Shown here: positions 1-7,354 of the stretch, one piece after another | Numbering within the stretch: position 1 is the stretch's first letter | Layout of the letters: each line of letters opens with the position of its first letter | The notes under the pieces: model-generated | What the model saw: the letters and a program-made list of their open reading frames with translations, nothing else | The model's database searches: none | Told to the model about the DNA's origin: nothing | Assembly (NCBI GenBank): GCA_001508595.1 | Contig: LGHA01000008.1 | Coordinates: 1-18,424 of the forward strand | Direction of reading: 5' to 3' | DNA: 18,424 bases | DNA from: Anaerolineaceae bacterium 46_22 | GTDB taxonomy: Bacteria > Chloroflexota > Anaerolineae > Anaerolineales > Anaerolineaceae | Translations under genes and position numbers: made by a program

Positions 1-1
1 G

Positions 2-826
2 TCAATCGATTTGTTCGAGAATTACATTCCCCGAGAAGATGGTTCCACTCTACGCCTGTGTATCTACAAACCCAAATACTTGAAAGAAAATGTACCTGGA
101 GTGCTTTGGCTGCATGGAGGGGGCTATGCCATCGGCACGCCAGAACAATCAATGAGCAAGGTAAAGAGTCTAATCAATGCAAGTCAATGCGTGGTCATCG
201 CGCCTGATTACCGGCTATCCACCGAGGCACCCTATCCGGCAGCCCTTGAGGACAGCTATACAGCCTTGCTGTGGATGAAAGATAACACCAGTGCATTGGG
301 CATCCGGGAGGATCAGCTGATGGTGGGCGGTGAAAGCGCTGGCGGTGGGTTAACGGCTGCCCTGACGTTATACGCCAGGGATAAAGGTCAGGTTGCAATA
401 GCATTTCAGATGCCGCTGTACCCAATGCTGGACGATAGAATGTCAAGTGAATCAGCAAAGGATAATAACGCCCCTGTTTGGAATTCAAAATCCAACACCA
501 ATGCCTGGAAATTGTATTTGGGTGATCTTTTTGGCACAGCAAAGGTTCCACCCTATGCCGCCCCTGCCCGGGCAGAAGATTACAGCAGTCTACCGCCAAC
601 CGCGACCTTTGTTGGCGACTTGGAACCATTTCGAGATGAAACCATTGAGTATGTGGGAAACCTGAAGAAAGCCGGCGTTCCAGTCAAGTTCAAGCTGTTT
701 GAGGGATGTTATCACGCCTTTGAGACAATCTGCCCCAATGCGGAAGTCAGTAAACGGGCAGTATCATTTTTGTTGAATTCCTATAAATATGCAGTCGATC
801 ATTATTTTGCAGAACAAAGCTATTAA
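2..826 (+). CDS. alpha/beta hydrolase (HSL/acetyl-esterase-like), 5'-truncated by window edge
   Basis: This is a carboxylesterase-type alpha/beta hydrolase of the hormone-sensitive-lipase family, probably cytoplasmic, that would hydrolyse short acyl esters; the substrate cannot be read from sequence. Numbering from the TTG at 11, the oxyanion-hole motif HGGGY is at 35-39, DYRL at 66-69, the nucleophile motif GESAGG at 107-112 (Ser109), the likely acid Asp209 in EPFRDE and the catalytic His235 in CYHAF, so the triad is complete. The frame is open to the left edge (codons before 11 read Ser-Ile-Asp) and no Shine-Dalgarno sequence precedes the TTG, so the true start is probably outside the window. 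It converges with azlD, about 90 bases away. The family call is firm, the specificity is not. Confidence 0.9.
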   Translation, partial: SIDLFENYIPREDGSTLRLCIYKPKYLKENVPGVLWLHGGGYAIGTPEQSMSKVKSLINASQCVVIAPDYRLSTEAPYPAALEDSYTALLWMKDNTSALGIREDQLMVGGESAGGGLTAALTLYARDKGQVAIAFQMPLYPMLDDRMSSESAKDNNAPVWNSKSNTNAWKLYLGDLFGTAKVPPYAAPARAEDYSSLPPTATFVGDLEPFRDETIEYVGNLKKAGVPVKFKLFEGCYHAFETICPNAEVSKRAVSFLLNSYKYAVDHYFAEQSY

Positions 827-879
827 ACCAGTGTGACAGGTGTTAGAAATCCTTATTAAAAACATGCTGCCCTGAGAGC

Positions 880-898
880 AAAAAGTTGGGAAACCAAC
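880..898 (-). terminator. rho-independent terminator of azlCD
   Basis: Read on the minus strand, the sequence is GTTGG, loop TTTC, CCAAC, then five T. It lies 18 bases beyond the azlD stop codon. The stem is only 5 bp, so the hairpin is modest, but position, orientation and U-tract fit an intrinsic terminator. On the plus strand the loop reads GAAA but no T-run follows. Confidence 0.5.
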
Positions 899-916
899 CA
901 GATTTAGAATCCAGTA

Positions 917-1225
917 TCAAAACACCAAATACAACACCATATCGACGGCAATTGCCGCAATTACGCAAATGATGACGGGACATTTTAGCCATGCAAGGAT
1001 GCCGGCTGCCGCACCACCAAAAATGCCAATTTCCGGTCGTTCAGCATCCACAAATAGAACGCCGGGAAAGATCAATGCTGCCATAGCGGTATATGGGATC
1101 AACCTTAGAAATTTTCCCACTTTTGGACTCGGTTTTAATCGATCAATAAAAACTGCAGGCAGTGCCCGGGGAATATATGTCACAAGAGCCATACCAAGTA
1201 TTAGCAGAATGACAGGATAATTCAT
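917..1225 (-). CDS. azlD: AzlD family branched-chain amino acid transport subunit
   Basis: Small integral-membrane protein of 102 residues, the usual AzlD length. It forms a two-subunit exporter with AzlC for branched-chain amino acids or related compounds in the cytoplasmic membrane. The N-terminal helix continues into TYIPRALPAVF, a typical AzlD stretch, and hydrophobic segments lie at roughly 1-25, 42-60, 67-80 and 83-102. Its ATG overlaps the azlC stop codon in an ATGA arrangement (4-base overlap), implying translational coupling with azlC just upstream. A small hairpin terminator follows. The family call comes from the sequence and the azlC partner; the actual amino acid exported is not established here. 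Confidence 0.9.
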   Translation of the reverse strand: MNYPVILLILGMALVTYIPRALPAVFIDRLKPSPKVGKFLRLIPYTAMAALIFPGVLFVDAERPEIGIFGGAAAGILAWLKCPVIICVIAAIAVDMVLYLVF

Positions 1226-1926
1226 ACTAATCCCTCTTCATCGACCAGAGGGATTTCATCTTCAACCACAAACACACCGATAGCTGCGCCCAAGACCATC
1301 GCAAGAATCAACGACCAGCTTGGGGGCAGGAAAAATTGCATCAACCAATTCAACAATGCAGTCCCCACAACCAGAAGTATTAATTGAAGGTTGTGTTTGA
1401 TGCTGGGAAGGAGCAGTCCCAGAAAAGCTGCATATAATGCAATGCTGAAGCTGTCAATCACAATTTGGGGCAAGAAATCGGTCATCAGGCTGCCGATGAC
1501 TGTGCTGGCAATAAAACTGCCGTACAATGCCGAGTTTATCCCCAGCAAGAATAAATAACTATCCTCCTCAGACAGAGAGTAAATTGCAAAGGACTCGTCG
1601 CATAAGGCAAATGCAGCAGCCAACCTCTGTGGAAGCGCTGCCTTCCTCATCCGATGCATGACAGAACTGCTCATGACAATATGCCGCAGATTAATAAAAA
1701 AGGTGCCTAAAATAATAGCGGAAAGGGCTGCACCCTGAGCGATCATGCTGATAGACATCAACTGTGCGGCACCAGCCATCACCATGGCAGACATCAGCGT
1801 TGCCTCAAAATTGGTCAGTCCTGCCTTGACTGCTAACAGCCCAAAGGAAATCCCGACCGGAATCACACCAAGACAGGCCGGAATTGAGGCTTTCATACCC
1901 GAAAAAAATTTGTTGTTCAAATCCAC
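1222..1926 (-). CDS. azlC: AzlC family amino acid exporter, large subunit
   Basis: Polytopic membrane protein of 234 residues, the larger subunit of the AzlCD exporter. The family hallmark is the N-terminal stretch PACLGVIPVGISFGLLA at about 16-32, followed by the hydrophobic segment with MAGAAQLMSIS and a NLRHIVMSSS motif. It begins with GTG at 1926 (Met-Asp-Leu-Asn); the next in-frame ATG is at 1896 and would remove the N-terminal 10 residues. Neither start has a strong Shine-Dalgarno sequence, so the start is not certain. It is coupled to azlD by a 4-base overlap. A 12-bp perfect palindrome lies about 50 bases upstream and is a candidate operator, although no lrp-type or other regulator gene is adjacent in the window. 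Confidence 0.9.
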   Translation of the reverse strand: MDLNNKFFSGMKASIPACLGVIPVGISFGLLAVKAGLTNFEATLMSAMVMAGAAQLMSISMIAQGAALSAIILGTFFINLRHIVMSSSVMHRMRKAALPQRLAAAFALCDESFAIYSLSEEDSYLFLLGINSALYGSFIASTVIGSLMTDFLPQIVIDSFSIALYAAFLGLLLPSIKHNLQLILLVVGTALLNWLMQFFLPPSWSLILAMVLGAAIGVFVVEDEIPLVDEEGLV

Positions 1927-1976
1927 TCCAATTTTCTTTTGGATTCCTAATTATAAAACAGGAACAAAACGAAGGC

Positions 1977-1988
1977 TACAGCGCTGTA
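1977..1988. promoter_or_regulatory. perfect 12-bp palindrome upstream of azlC, candidate operator
   Basis: TACAGCGCTGTA is perfectly self-complementary. It sits in the divergent intergenic region between azlC (-) and the VOC gene (+), 51 bases upstream of the azlC GTG. Its position would suit a dimeric repressor or activator of azlCD. No regulator gene is adjacent, so the assignment is positional only. Confidence 0.3.
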
Positions 1989-2048
1989 ATAGATACATAG
2001 AATAAAAATTTCATGTGGACTTCCAGCCAGTCCGGGTAATGGCATATG

Positions 2049-2067
2049 AATATTATTGGGTAATATT
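2049..2067. repeat. inverted repeat upstream of the VOC cassette
   Basis: AATATTA, spacer TTGGG, TAATATT form a perfect 7-bp inverted repeat 38 bases upstream of the VOC ATG. It is AT-only in the arms, so it could be a protein-binding site or chance in AT-rich DNA. It overlaps where the promoter of the cassette should be. Confidence 0.25.
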
Positions 2068-2104
2068 AAAAGACGAGAATTAAAATTAATCAAAGGAGCG
2101 AAAC

Positions 2105-2536
2105 ATGAAAGGTACTGAAATTGACTTCGTTGTTTCAAACAGTTTAAAAGCTTTGGAGCTTTATGAGAAAATATTTGATATTGAGATTATCGAAGTAACA
2201 GATTTTCCCACAGGGGAAAACGAAGTCATCTTTATGCTCTATGGTGTAAGGTTCCACATGCTGGATGAAAATCCCGAGTACCAGATGATCGCACCCAAAC
2301 CCGGCGACCCAAAACCAATTTGGTTTAACATCATGGTCCCTGATATTGAGAAAACTTTTACAAAAGCAATCAACGAGGGTTGTACCGAGGTGCAGCCACT
2401 AACAGAAATGAAGGAAATGGGTGTGTCGAATGCGATCTTCATTGATCCATTTGGCTACCTCTGGATGCTGCATCAAGTCCATAAAGAAGTCAGCTTTGAA
2501 GAACGAAAGAGGATTTGGGAAGAAAGGAAAAAATAA
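2105..2536 (+). CDS. VOC (glyoxalase/bleomycin-resistance) superfamily protein
   Basis: A 143-residue single-copy vicinal-oxygen-chelate fold protein, likely cytoplasmic and dimeric. The pattern is typical: IDFVVSNSLKALELYEKIF near the start, a central strand GVRFHMLDE, IWFNIMVPDIEKTFTKA at about 76-94 and FIDPFGYLWMLHQV near the end, giving two beta-alpha-beta-beta-beta halves. It resembles the PhnB-like and uncharacterised VOC groups rather than a defined glyoxalase I, and no specific reaction can be assigned. The start is secure: AAAGGAG at 2092-2098 lies six bases ahead of the ATG. It is the first gene of a tight four-gene group, with only one base separating it from the next ATG. Confidence 0.85.
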   Translation: MKGTEIDFVVSNSLKALELYEKIFDIEIIEVTDFPTGENEVIFMLYGVRFHMLDENPEYQMIAPKPGDPKPIWFNIMVPDIEKTFTKAINEGCTEVQPLTEMKEMGVSNAIFIDPFGYLWMLHQVHKEVSFEERKRIWEERKK

Positions 2537-2537
2537 A

Positions 2538-2996
2538 ATGCATTACGATGTTAATTCTATTGAAGAATATATAGCGGCAGTACCAGAAGACAGAAAACCT
2601 GTAATGGAGAAGCTCCGCAAAGTAATTTTGGGAAATCTGCCGGAAGGATTTGAGGAACAATTATCCTACGGCATGATTGGCTATGTTGTTCCACTTTCTA
2701 AATATCCCAAGGGATATCATGTAAAAGAAGGCGAGCCCCTCCCATTCATTTCTCTGGCATCGCAAAAGAACCACATTGCTTTGTATCATATGGGTTTGTA
2801 CGGGAAGCCGGAAGTGGAAGAGTGGTTTGTTAAAGAATATGCTGATCGTGTACCCACCAAGCTGGATATGGGCAAGAGCTGCATCCGGTTTAAGAACCCG
2901 GACCTTATCCCTTATGATCTCGTTGCTGAGCTATGCCAGAAAATGACGGTTGATGAATACATCCAGGCCTATGAAACAGCGCTAAACAGAAAATAA
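2538..2996 (+). CDS. DUF1801 domain protein (YdhG/frataxin-like fold)
   Basis: A 152-residue DUF1801 protein. The features seen are SIEEYIAAVPEDRKPVMEKL at the N-terminus, EQLSYGMIGYVVP at about 38-50 and KNHIALYHMG at about 77-86, all typical of the family. The related Bacillus subtilis protein YdhG (Fra) has a frataxin-like fold and has been proposed as an iron donor, but most DUF1801 proteins are uncharacterised. I start it at the ATG at 2538, one base after the VOC stop codon and preceded by AGAAAGGAAA; a longer in-frame extension would overlap the VOC gene and is rejected. It is paralogous to the zinc-ribbon protein two genes downstream, sharing the KNHIxLY motif. Confidence 0.85.
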   Translation: MHYDVNSIEEYIAAVPEDRKPVMEKLRKVILGNLPEGFEEQLSYGMIGYVVPLSKYPKGYHVKEGEPLPFISLASQKNHIALYHMGLYGKPEVEEWFVKEYADRVPTKLDMGKSCIRFKNPDLIPYDLVAELCQKMTVDEYIQAYETALNRK

Positions 2997-3008
2997 GCGC
3001 GTAAAAAC

Positions 3009-3296
3009 ATGAAACAATCCTATACGTTTGATGCGGAAATCAAGAAAGTGCCTGGCATTGACGGCGCTTATGTTGAAATGCCCTTTGATATCCGCAAAGA
3101 ATTTGGAAAAGGCAGAGTCAAAGTTCATGCCACCTTTGACGGTGAGCTCTATGACGGCAGCATCGTCAATATGGGACTCACGCATGAGGACGGGAGCATC
3201 TGCTACATCATCGGGCTTCGTAAGGATATTCGCAAAAAAATCGGGAAACAACCTGGCGACAGCACAAAGGTTACAATTATTGAGAAAGAAAGCTGA
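3009..3296 (+). CDS. DUF1905 domain protein
   Basis: A 95-residue protein made almost entirely of a DUF1905 domain: [20 protein letters not shown] at 9-28, then [17 protein letters not shown] and a C-terminal [20 protein letters not shown] segment. DUF1905 is a small beta-barrel-like domain, often fused to a YdeI/OmdA-type C-terminal region; here it stands alone. No biochemical role is established. It lies 12 bases after the DUF1801 stop and 7 bases before the next gene, so it is in the same transcript. No clear Shine-Dalgarno sequence precedes the ATG, suggesting re-initiation after the upstream gene. Confidence 0.85.
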   Translation: MKQSYTFDAEIKKVPGIDGAYVEMPFDIRKEFGKGRVKVHATFDGELYDGSIVNMGLTHEDGSICYIIGLRKDIRKKIGKQPGDSTKVTIIEKES

Positions 3297-3303
3297 GGAT
3301 ACT

Positions 3304-3714
3304 ATGTGGACGTGTCCAAAATGTGGACGTGAATTCGAAACTGAGAACCAAAACCACAACTGCATCGAGCAGTCAACCCCGATTGATACTTATATATCTG
3401 CCCAACCTGAGACTGTTCAACCCTTCTTAAATTTGGTCAGAGATACGATCCGTGCTGTATTGCCTGATGCACAAGAACGTATTTCCTACCAAATGCCAAC
3501 TTATTGGAAAGACCATAACATCATCCACTTTGCAGCGCACAAGAATCACATCGGCTTGTACCCTGGTCCGAAGTCAATTGTTCACTTTTCTGACCGATTA
3601 AAGGATTATAAGACGAGTAAGGGCGCTGCCCAATTTCCATACGACAGGGAAATACCCCTGAGGTTGATCGAAGAGATTGCAGTATGGTGTTATGAAACAG
3701 GGCATCATCATTAA
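3304..3714 (+). CDS. zinc-ribbon/DUF1801 fusion protein
   Basis: A 136-residue protein with two parts. Residues 4-20 form a C-x2-C-x10-H-x-C metal-binding knuckle (CPKCGREFETENQNHNC), the type also found at the N-terminus of some DUF5655 proteins. From about residue 25 a DUF1801 domain follows, with TIRAVLPDAQERISYQMPTY and HKNHIGLYPGP at about 77-87. It is paralogous to the DUF1801 gene at 2538, so the same operon carries two copies, one with a zinc ribbon. GAGG at 3295-3298, overlapping the preceding stop codon, sets the ATG at 3304. The function is unknown; metal handling or nucleic-acid binding through the ribbon are both open possibilities. Confidence 0.85.
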   Translation: MWTCPKCGREFETENQNHNCIEQSTPIDTYISAQPETVQPFLNLVRDTIRAVLPDAQERISYQMPTYWKDHNIIHFAAHKNHIGLYPGPKSIVHFSDRLKDYKTSKGAAQFPYDREIPLRLIEEIAVWCYETGHHH

Positions 3715-3878
3715 TTGAGTTGTTCCTTTGAGCTGTAGATCTCAAAATCGTGCCAAGAAATCATTACCAAAACACACCAAATAGAAACGGTAGTATGCTC
3801 CATGATACAAAAACGTCAATCAACCTGAAATGCCAGACAACTGCCTTATCATTCTACTAAATTAAGTGAGTGCATGAG

Positions 3879-4835
3879 ATGAACAATATTATTAAATGGC
3901 TCCTTGAAGGCGATTTCTCCATCCAATATTTAACGAAGAAATACTTAATGAATGCCGGATCTGATGAGCTTCAACATCTAAGAAATAGAATTGCCCTTGA
4001 AGGCTGGGGAAGAAAATTCCTTGATGCAAGGAATGAAAACGGTCATTGGGGAAGAGGCTTTTACCAGCCGAAGTGGATCAGCTCTCATTACACGCTGCTG
4101 GATCTGCGGTATCTTGAAATTGAGTCGGTTGAACCAATTATGGAAACCTTAGCGCTGATCCTGCAGGAATCCAAATCGCCTGACGGCAGCATCAACGAGT
4201 CAAATACAGTCCCATCCGGAGATCTTTGCGTCAATGGTATGTTCCTCAACTACGCTTCCTTCTTTGGGGTCTCTGAAACAAATCTCCAGGCAATTGTGGA
4301 TTATATTCTGGCAAATCAAATGCCAGATGGCGGATTCAATTGTGAGATTACTAGAAAAAATCCAATTCACAGCTCCATGCATACCACCATTTCCATTCTT
4401 AAAGGCATTTGGGAATTCATCAAGACTGGTTATCAATACCGCGTGGATGAATTAACAAAGGCTAAAAAAGCAGCCGAAGAATTTCTACTTATACATTGTT
4501 TGTATAAATCCAGCAGGTCCGGAGAAATCATTGATAAAAAATGGACCATGCTTTCTTTTCCATCAAGATGGCGCTATGACATCCTACGGGCGCTGGTCTA
4601 TTTTGTTAATGCCGGCGTGCCATACGACCCACGGATGAATGATGCCGTTAATCTGTTGAAATCAAAACAAAGAAAAGATGGGACATGGCCCGTTCAGGCA
4701 AAACATCCCGGCCAGGTGCATTTTGACATGGAAAATACAGGCACTCCCAGCAGGTTTAATACCTTACGCGCACTGAGAGTATTAAGTGTCTATGATATAA
4801 GCACAAGCATGCCAAATAATAGACACCTTACTTGA
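3879..4835 (+). CDS. alpha-alpha toroid protein, prenyltransferase/squalene-cyclase-like repeats
   Basis: A soluble protein of 318 residues with repeats of the terpenoid-cyclase/prenyltransferase alpha-alpha toroid. Recurrent DG-x-(W/F) turns mark the repeats: NGHWGRGFYQPKW, SPDGSINES, MPDGGFNCE and KDGTWPVQ. Conserved stretches of this small family are SSMHTTISILKGIWEF, FPSRWRYDILRAL and the C-terminal PSRFNTLRALRVL. It is about half the size of a squalene-hopene cyclase and I see no DxDD protonation motif, so cyclase activity is unlikely; binding or a different reaction is possible. I prefer the ATG at 3879, eight bases after an AAGTGAG sequence, to a GTG at 3870. Neighbours give no pathway clue: it is about 160 bases from the preceding cassette and converges with the CnoX-like gene. 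Confidence 0.75.
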   Translation: MNNIIKWLLEGDFSIQYLTKKYLMNAGSDELQHLRNRIALEGWGRKFLDARNENGHWGRGFYQPKWISSHYTLLDLRYLEIESVEPIMETLALILQESKSPDGSINESNTVPSGDLCVNGMFLNYASFFGVSETNLQAIVDYILANQMPDGGFNCEITRKNPIHSSMHTTISILKGIWEFIKTGYQYRVDELTKAKKAAEEFLLIHCLYKSSRSGEIIDKKWTMLSFPSRWRYDILRALVYFVNAGVPYDPRMNDAVNLLKSKQRKDGTWPVQAKHPGQVHFDMENTGTPSRFNTLRALRVLSVYDISTSMPNNRHLT

Positions 4836-4871
4836 CCCCCACTCACTATTCACTACTCACCAAATACTAAT

Positions 4872-5702
4872 CTAAAACAACGCCGCCGAGAGGTCATTGC
4901 GATATTGACGCGCTTCTGGATGGGAGTCGCCAATTAATGCCAACAATCCAACAAAGATGTCTTTGACCTGATCACCCCGAAAGTGTTTCTCTTTTCTCAA
5001 GATGTCTAAAAAACCATCCATCGCAGCTAAAATGTTTCCGCGCTTTGCCAAACGAATCCCATTTCTAAAGGCTGCTTCCAACGGTTCAAGATCCTCAACC
5101 GTGTCAACATCCATCTCGCTGAAGGCTTTCGCAACCGGGATCAATAACTGCGCAGCAGTATAGGAAGAGCTGGCAGGGAAATTTTTAAGTAAAATTTGAG
5201 CCTCACGCCCTTCACCCTGGAACAACAAAGCCCGAACAAGACCCAACAATGCTTTAGGATGGCGGGGGCGCATGGACAAAAACTCTCTGAAGGCTTCTTC
5301 TGCCCCGGCAAAATCACCAAGGATGAGCAAGCTCTCCCCTTTTTCGTAAATTAATTCTTCTGGTTCAGGAGCAAGCCGCCTGACAAAGTCACGCAATTGA
5401 TCCTCTTCCAGCACACCCGAAAATTCAGACACCAACCGCCCATCCACAAAGGCTTTAACCGCCGGGATGTTCCTGACTTTATATTGTCTTGTCAGCCTTG
5501 CATTTTCATCAACGTTGACCTTTGCCAGCCGGAAACTGCCCTCACCTTTCCTGGCAAGGTCTTCAAGCCTGGGACCCAGAACGCGGCACGGGACACACCA
5601 CGCTGCCCAGAAATCCACTACAACCGGGACTTGGGTGGAATATTGCAATACTTCATATTCAAAATCAGATTCATCTACGTGCACAATAAAATCAAAAACC
5701 AT
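4872..5702 (-). CDS. CnoX/YbbN-like thioredoxin-fold protein with TPR C-terminus
   Basis: A 276-residue cytoplasmic protein, close to the length of E. coli CnoX (YbbN). Residues 1-110 are a thioredoxin domain with the active site WCVPC (Cys36, Cys39) and the cis-proline in RNIPAV (Pro80). Residues from about 115 onward form TPR-like helices (EELIYEKGESLLILGDFAGA, MRPRHPKALLGLVRALL) as in YbbN. CnoX family proteins act as holdases that protect clients from oxidation and hand them to GroEL or DnaK; E. coli CnoX lacks an intact CxxC, whereas this one keeps it and so could also have redox activity. AGGAG lies seven bases before the ATG. It is the second gene after a small unknown protein, 51 bases apart. 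Confidence 0.88.
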   Translation of the reverse strand: MVFDFIVHVDESDFEYEVLQYSTQVPVVVDFWAAWCVPCRVLGPRLEDLARKGEGSFRLAKVNVDENARLTRQYKVRNIPAVKAFVDGRLVSEFSGVLEEDQLRDFVRRLAPEPEELIYEKGESLLILGDFAGAEEAFREFLSMRPRHPKALLGLVRALLFQGEGREAQILLKNFPASSSYTAAQLLIPVAKAFSEMDVDTVEDLEPLEAAFRNGIRLAKRGNILAAMDGFLDILRKEKHFRGDQVKDIFVGLLALIGDSHPEARQYRNDLSAALF

Positions 5703-5753
5703 GCCTGTACTCCTGTGCCTTAATTTTAATCGATTTTCTCAGACTGGCAGGCT

Positions 5754-6179
5754 TTATTCACCATCAGTATTATTAATCATTCCAGGTTGAACAATATCCA
5801 GTACATCACCATGGATAGAAATGATGATTTTAAAGCCCATCATCCCCAAATACATGCGCGTTTCTTCAGGGATTCCAACCTGTGCTAATTGATCAAACTG
5901 CGAATCCAGATTCTTGAATTGATTTTGGATTGCAGCCATTGTAAAAATATCATCCTGTCCAAGCATTTCTGCTGCTTTTTCAGAAAGTAAATCTTCATGT
6001 CCTTCGATCTGTTCCTGCATTATTCGCCACACTTGCCTGTCAACTTCTTCTGCAGGGATATGCCGATTAAAACCCTGGTCGTCCACAATATAAGCGGGTT
6101 CATCACCAATCCAACCGGATTGCACCGGGTTATCATATTCATCATAAACTAAACCTGTAAAAATTGCTCTTTTAGGCAA
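5754..6179 (-). CDS. small unknown protein co-transcribed with the CnoX-like gene
   Basis: I do not recognise this protein. It is acidic, about 141 residues, without a signal peptide or membrane helix. The N-terminal half looks beta-rich (KRAIFTGLVYDEYDNPVQSG, then EPAYIVDDQGFNRHIPAEEV). The middle is helical and rich in Glu and Gln (VWRIMQEQIEGHEDLLSEKA), and the C-terminus contains a MGFKIIISIHGDVLDIVQPG strand pair. The start is set by the ribosome binding site: GGAGG lies five bases before a TTG at 6179; an upstream TTG at 6191 overlaps that site and is less likely. It precedes the CnoX-like gene by 51 bases on the same strand, suggesting an operon and a possible partner or client-adaptor role. 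That role is inference only. Confidence 0.7.
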   Translation of the reverse strand: MPKRAIFTGLVYDEYDNPVQSGWIGDEPAYIVDDQGFNRHIPAEEVDRQVWRIMQEQIEGHEDLLSEKAAEMLGQDDIFTMAAIQNQFKNLDSQFDQLAQVGIPEETRMYLGMMGFKIIISIHGDVLDIVQPGMINNTDGE

Positions 6180-6183
6180 ACAA

Positions 6184-6189
6184 TCCTCC
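6184..6189 (-). promoter_or_regulatory. Shine-Dalgarno GGAGGA that fixes a TTG start
   Basis: On the minus strand GGAGG is followed by five bases and then TTG at 6179-6177. This spacing is right for the downstream TTG, not for the TTG at 6191, which overlaps it. It is the strongest argument for a TTG start in the unknown gene before the CnoX-like gene. Confidence 0.55.
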
Positions 6190-6280
6190 AACTTCCAGAT
6201 ATTTTACTGATACTTAGTATAGTCACAAGATATTAGATTCTGGTTAATCTTTTGGAATATTTTTTCTAAAAATCAGGGGG

Positions 6281-7354
6281 TTAATTGATGATCACGCGCG
6301 TGCCGTGATTATCGCTGTAAACATATTCTTTGGGTGGAACAGCCGGTGTCGTCCACAAATACACCCATCTTGCAGCTTCAGGTGTTAAATTTATACATCC
6401 ATGGCTGTGGGGAACACCAAAATCATTGTGCCAATACGTGCCATGAAATGCAACACCCTTTGACGTGAAATAACTGACCCAGGGGACACCCGGCAAATCA
6501 AAGCCTGTATAAGTGTCATCAGAGGGGTAAGCCATATGTCGGCAGGGACGTTTGAGAGTGGTACGATAATATCCTGTTGGCGTTGAAAATCCACCCTCCC
6601 GCGTTCGAACACCACTTGAGATACGTGACATAAACACCACATTGTCACCTTCGTAAGCCTTCATCGTTTGTGCGCCCAAATTTACTTCAATGCGCTTTTC
6701 TTCCCATGGAACCTTGGGAGATATCGGTAATAATTCTGAAGCCGGGACCAATCGGAGGCTGACTGCAGGTACATAATAATGATTATAATAGCGATCATCC
6801 AGTAATTTGTACCAAACATTTCCAAGCCTATCTTCTTCCCGACCGGCGACCCAGTATGTAGAGGCATAATACAATCTGTAAACAAGCTGGCTATTTTTGT
6901 CCATTTGCCGGAATGCATCAACAAAGGGCACGGTTATCTCTCCCAGGCAGCCATTCTGTGGAATTCTTGTATTTGTATTGTTCTTGAGGTTGTCCACAGG
7001 CTGGATGTACCGTGAATGGGCAAAGCCCTTCCTTCCAATTTCATACCAGATCCGGTTTTGGGAAGAATCACTTTCGCTTATCCTTATACCTGTGATGCTC
7101 AAAAGATCATCGATTAATAATTCCACAAGTGCCTTCGATTCGGCATCCGGCTGCTGAAAGAGCATTTGTCCGGTACGAGTTACCCTGCCCAATACGTGAT
7201 CACCAGAATCCTTAATAAATTTTGGAAAGGGATTTCCAACAAGGTTCTTTGGAAGCATTAAGCCAGCCATGCCCATGACACAAGACCGTAAAAAGTCTCG
7301 CCTTGATAGTTGGGATTGAAGGTATCCTAATGGATTTAATTTATTCGTGGACAT
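6281..7354 (-). CDS. Tat-exported L,D-transpeptidase (YkuD domain)
   Basis: A 357-residue cell-wall enzyme. The N-terminus holds a twin-arginine signal, SRRDFLR at about 17-23, followed by the hydrophobic stretch [10 protein letters not shown], so it should be exported folded by Tat. The C-terminal YkuD domain runs from about 230 ([18 protein letters not shown]) and has both signature pieces, [10 protein letters not shown] (His304) and SHGCINL with the nucleophile Cys320. Such enzymes make 3-3 peptidoglycan cross-links or attach proteins to the wall through meso-diaminopimelate. I place the start at the ATG at 7354, weakly supported by a GGGA; an ATG at 7372 and a TTG at 7384 are possible. 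The chosen start overlaps the upstream transpeptidase gene by 14 bases. The region from about 35 to 225 has no family I can name. Confidence 0.88.
   Translation of the reverse strand: MSTNKLNPLGYLQSQLSRRDFLRSCVMGMAGLMLPKNLVGNPFPKFIKDSGDHVLGRVTRTGQMLFQQPDAESKALVELLIDDLLSITGIRISESDSSQNRIWYEIGRKGFAHSRYIQPVDNLKNNTNTRIPQNGCLGEITVPFVDAFRQMDKNSQLVYRLYYASTYWVAGREEDRLGNVWYKLLDDRYYNHYYVPAVSLRLVPASELLPISPKVPWEEKRIEVNLGAQTMKAYEGDNVVFMSRISSGVRTREGGFSTPTGYYRTTLKRPCRHMAYPSDDTYTGFDLPGVPWVSYFTSKGVAFHGTYWHNDFGVPHSHGCINLTPEAARWVYLWTTPAVPPKEYVYSDNHGTRVIIN

Noticed and set aside
195..629. Minus-strand frame of 144 codons inside the alpha/beta hydrolase
   Set aside because: The plus-strand frame has the full catalytic triad; the minus frame has no recognisable domain or ribosome binding site.
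3727..3746. TTTGAG...CTCAAA inverted repeat after the zinc-ribbon gene as a terminator
   Set aside because: The stem is only 6 bp with an 8-base loop, low GC and no following T-run; too weak to annotate.
4844..4862. Short near-repeat of TCACTA-like units between convergent genes
   Set aside because: It is under 20 bases, not symmetric and has no structure; probably chance.
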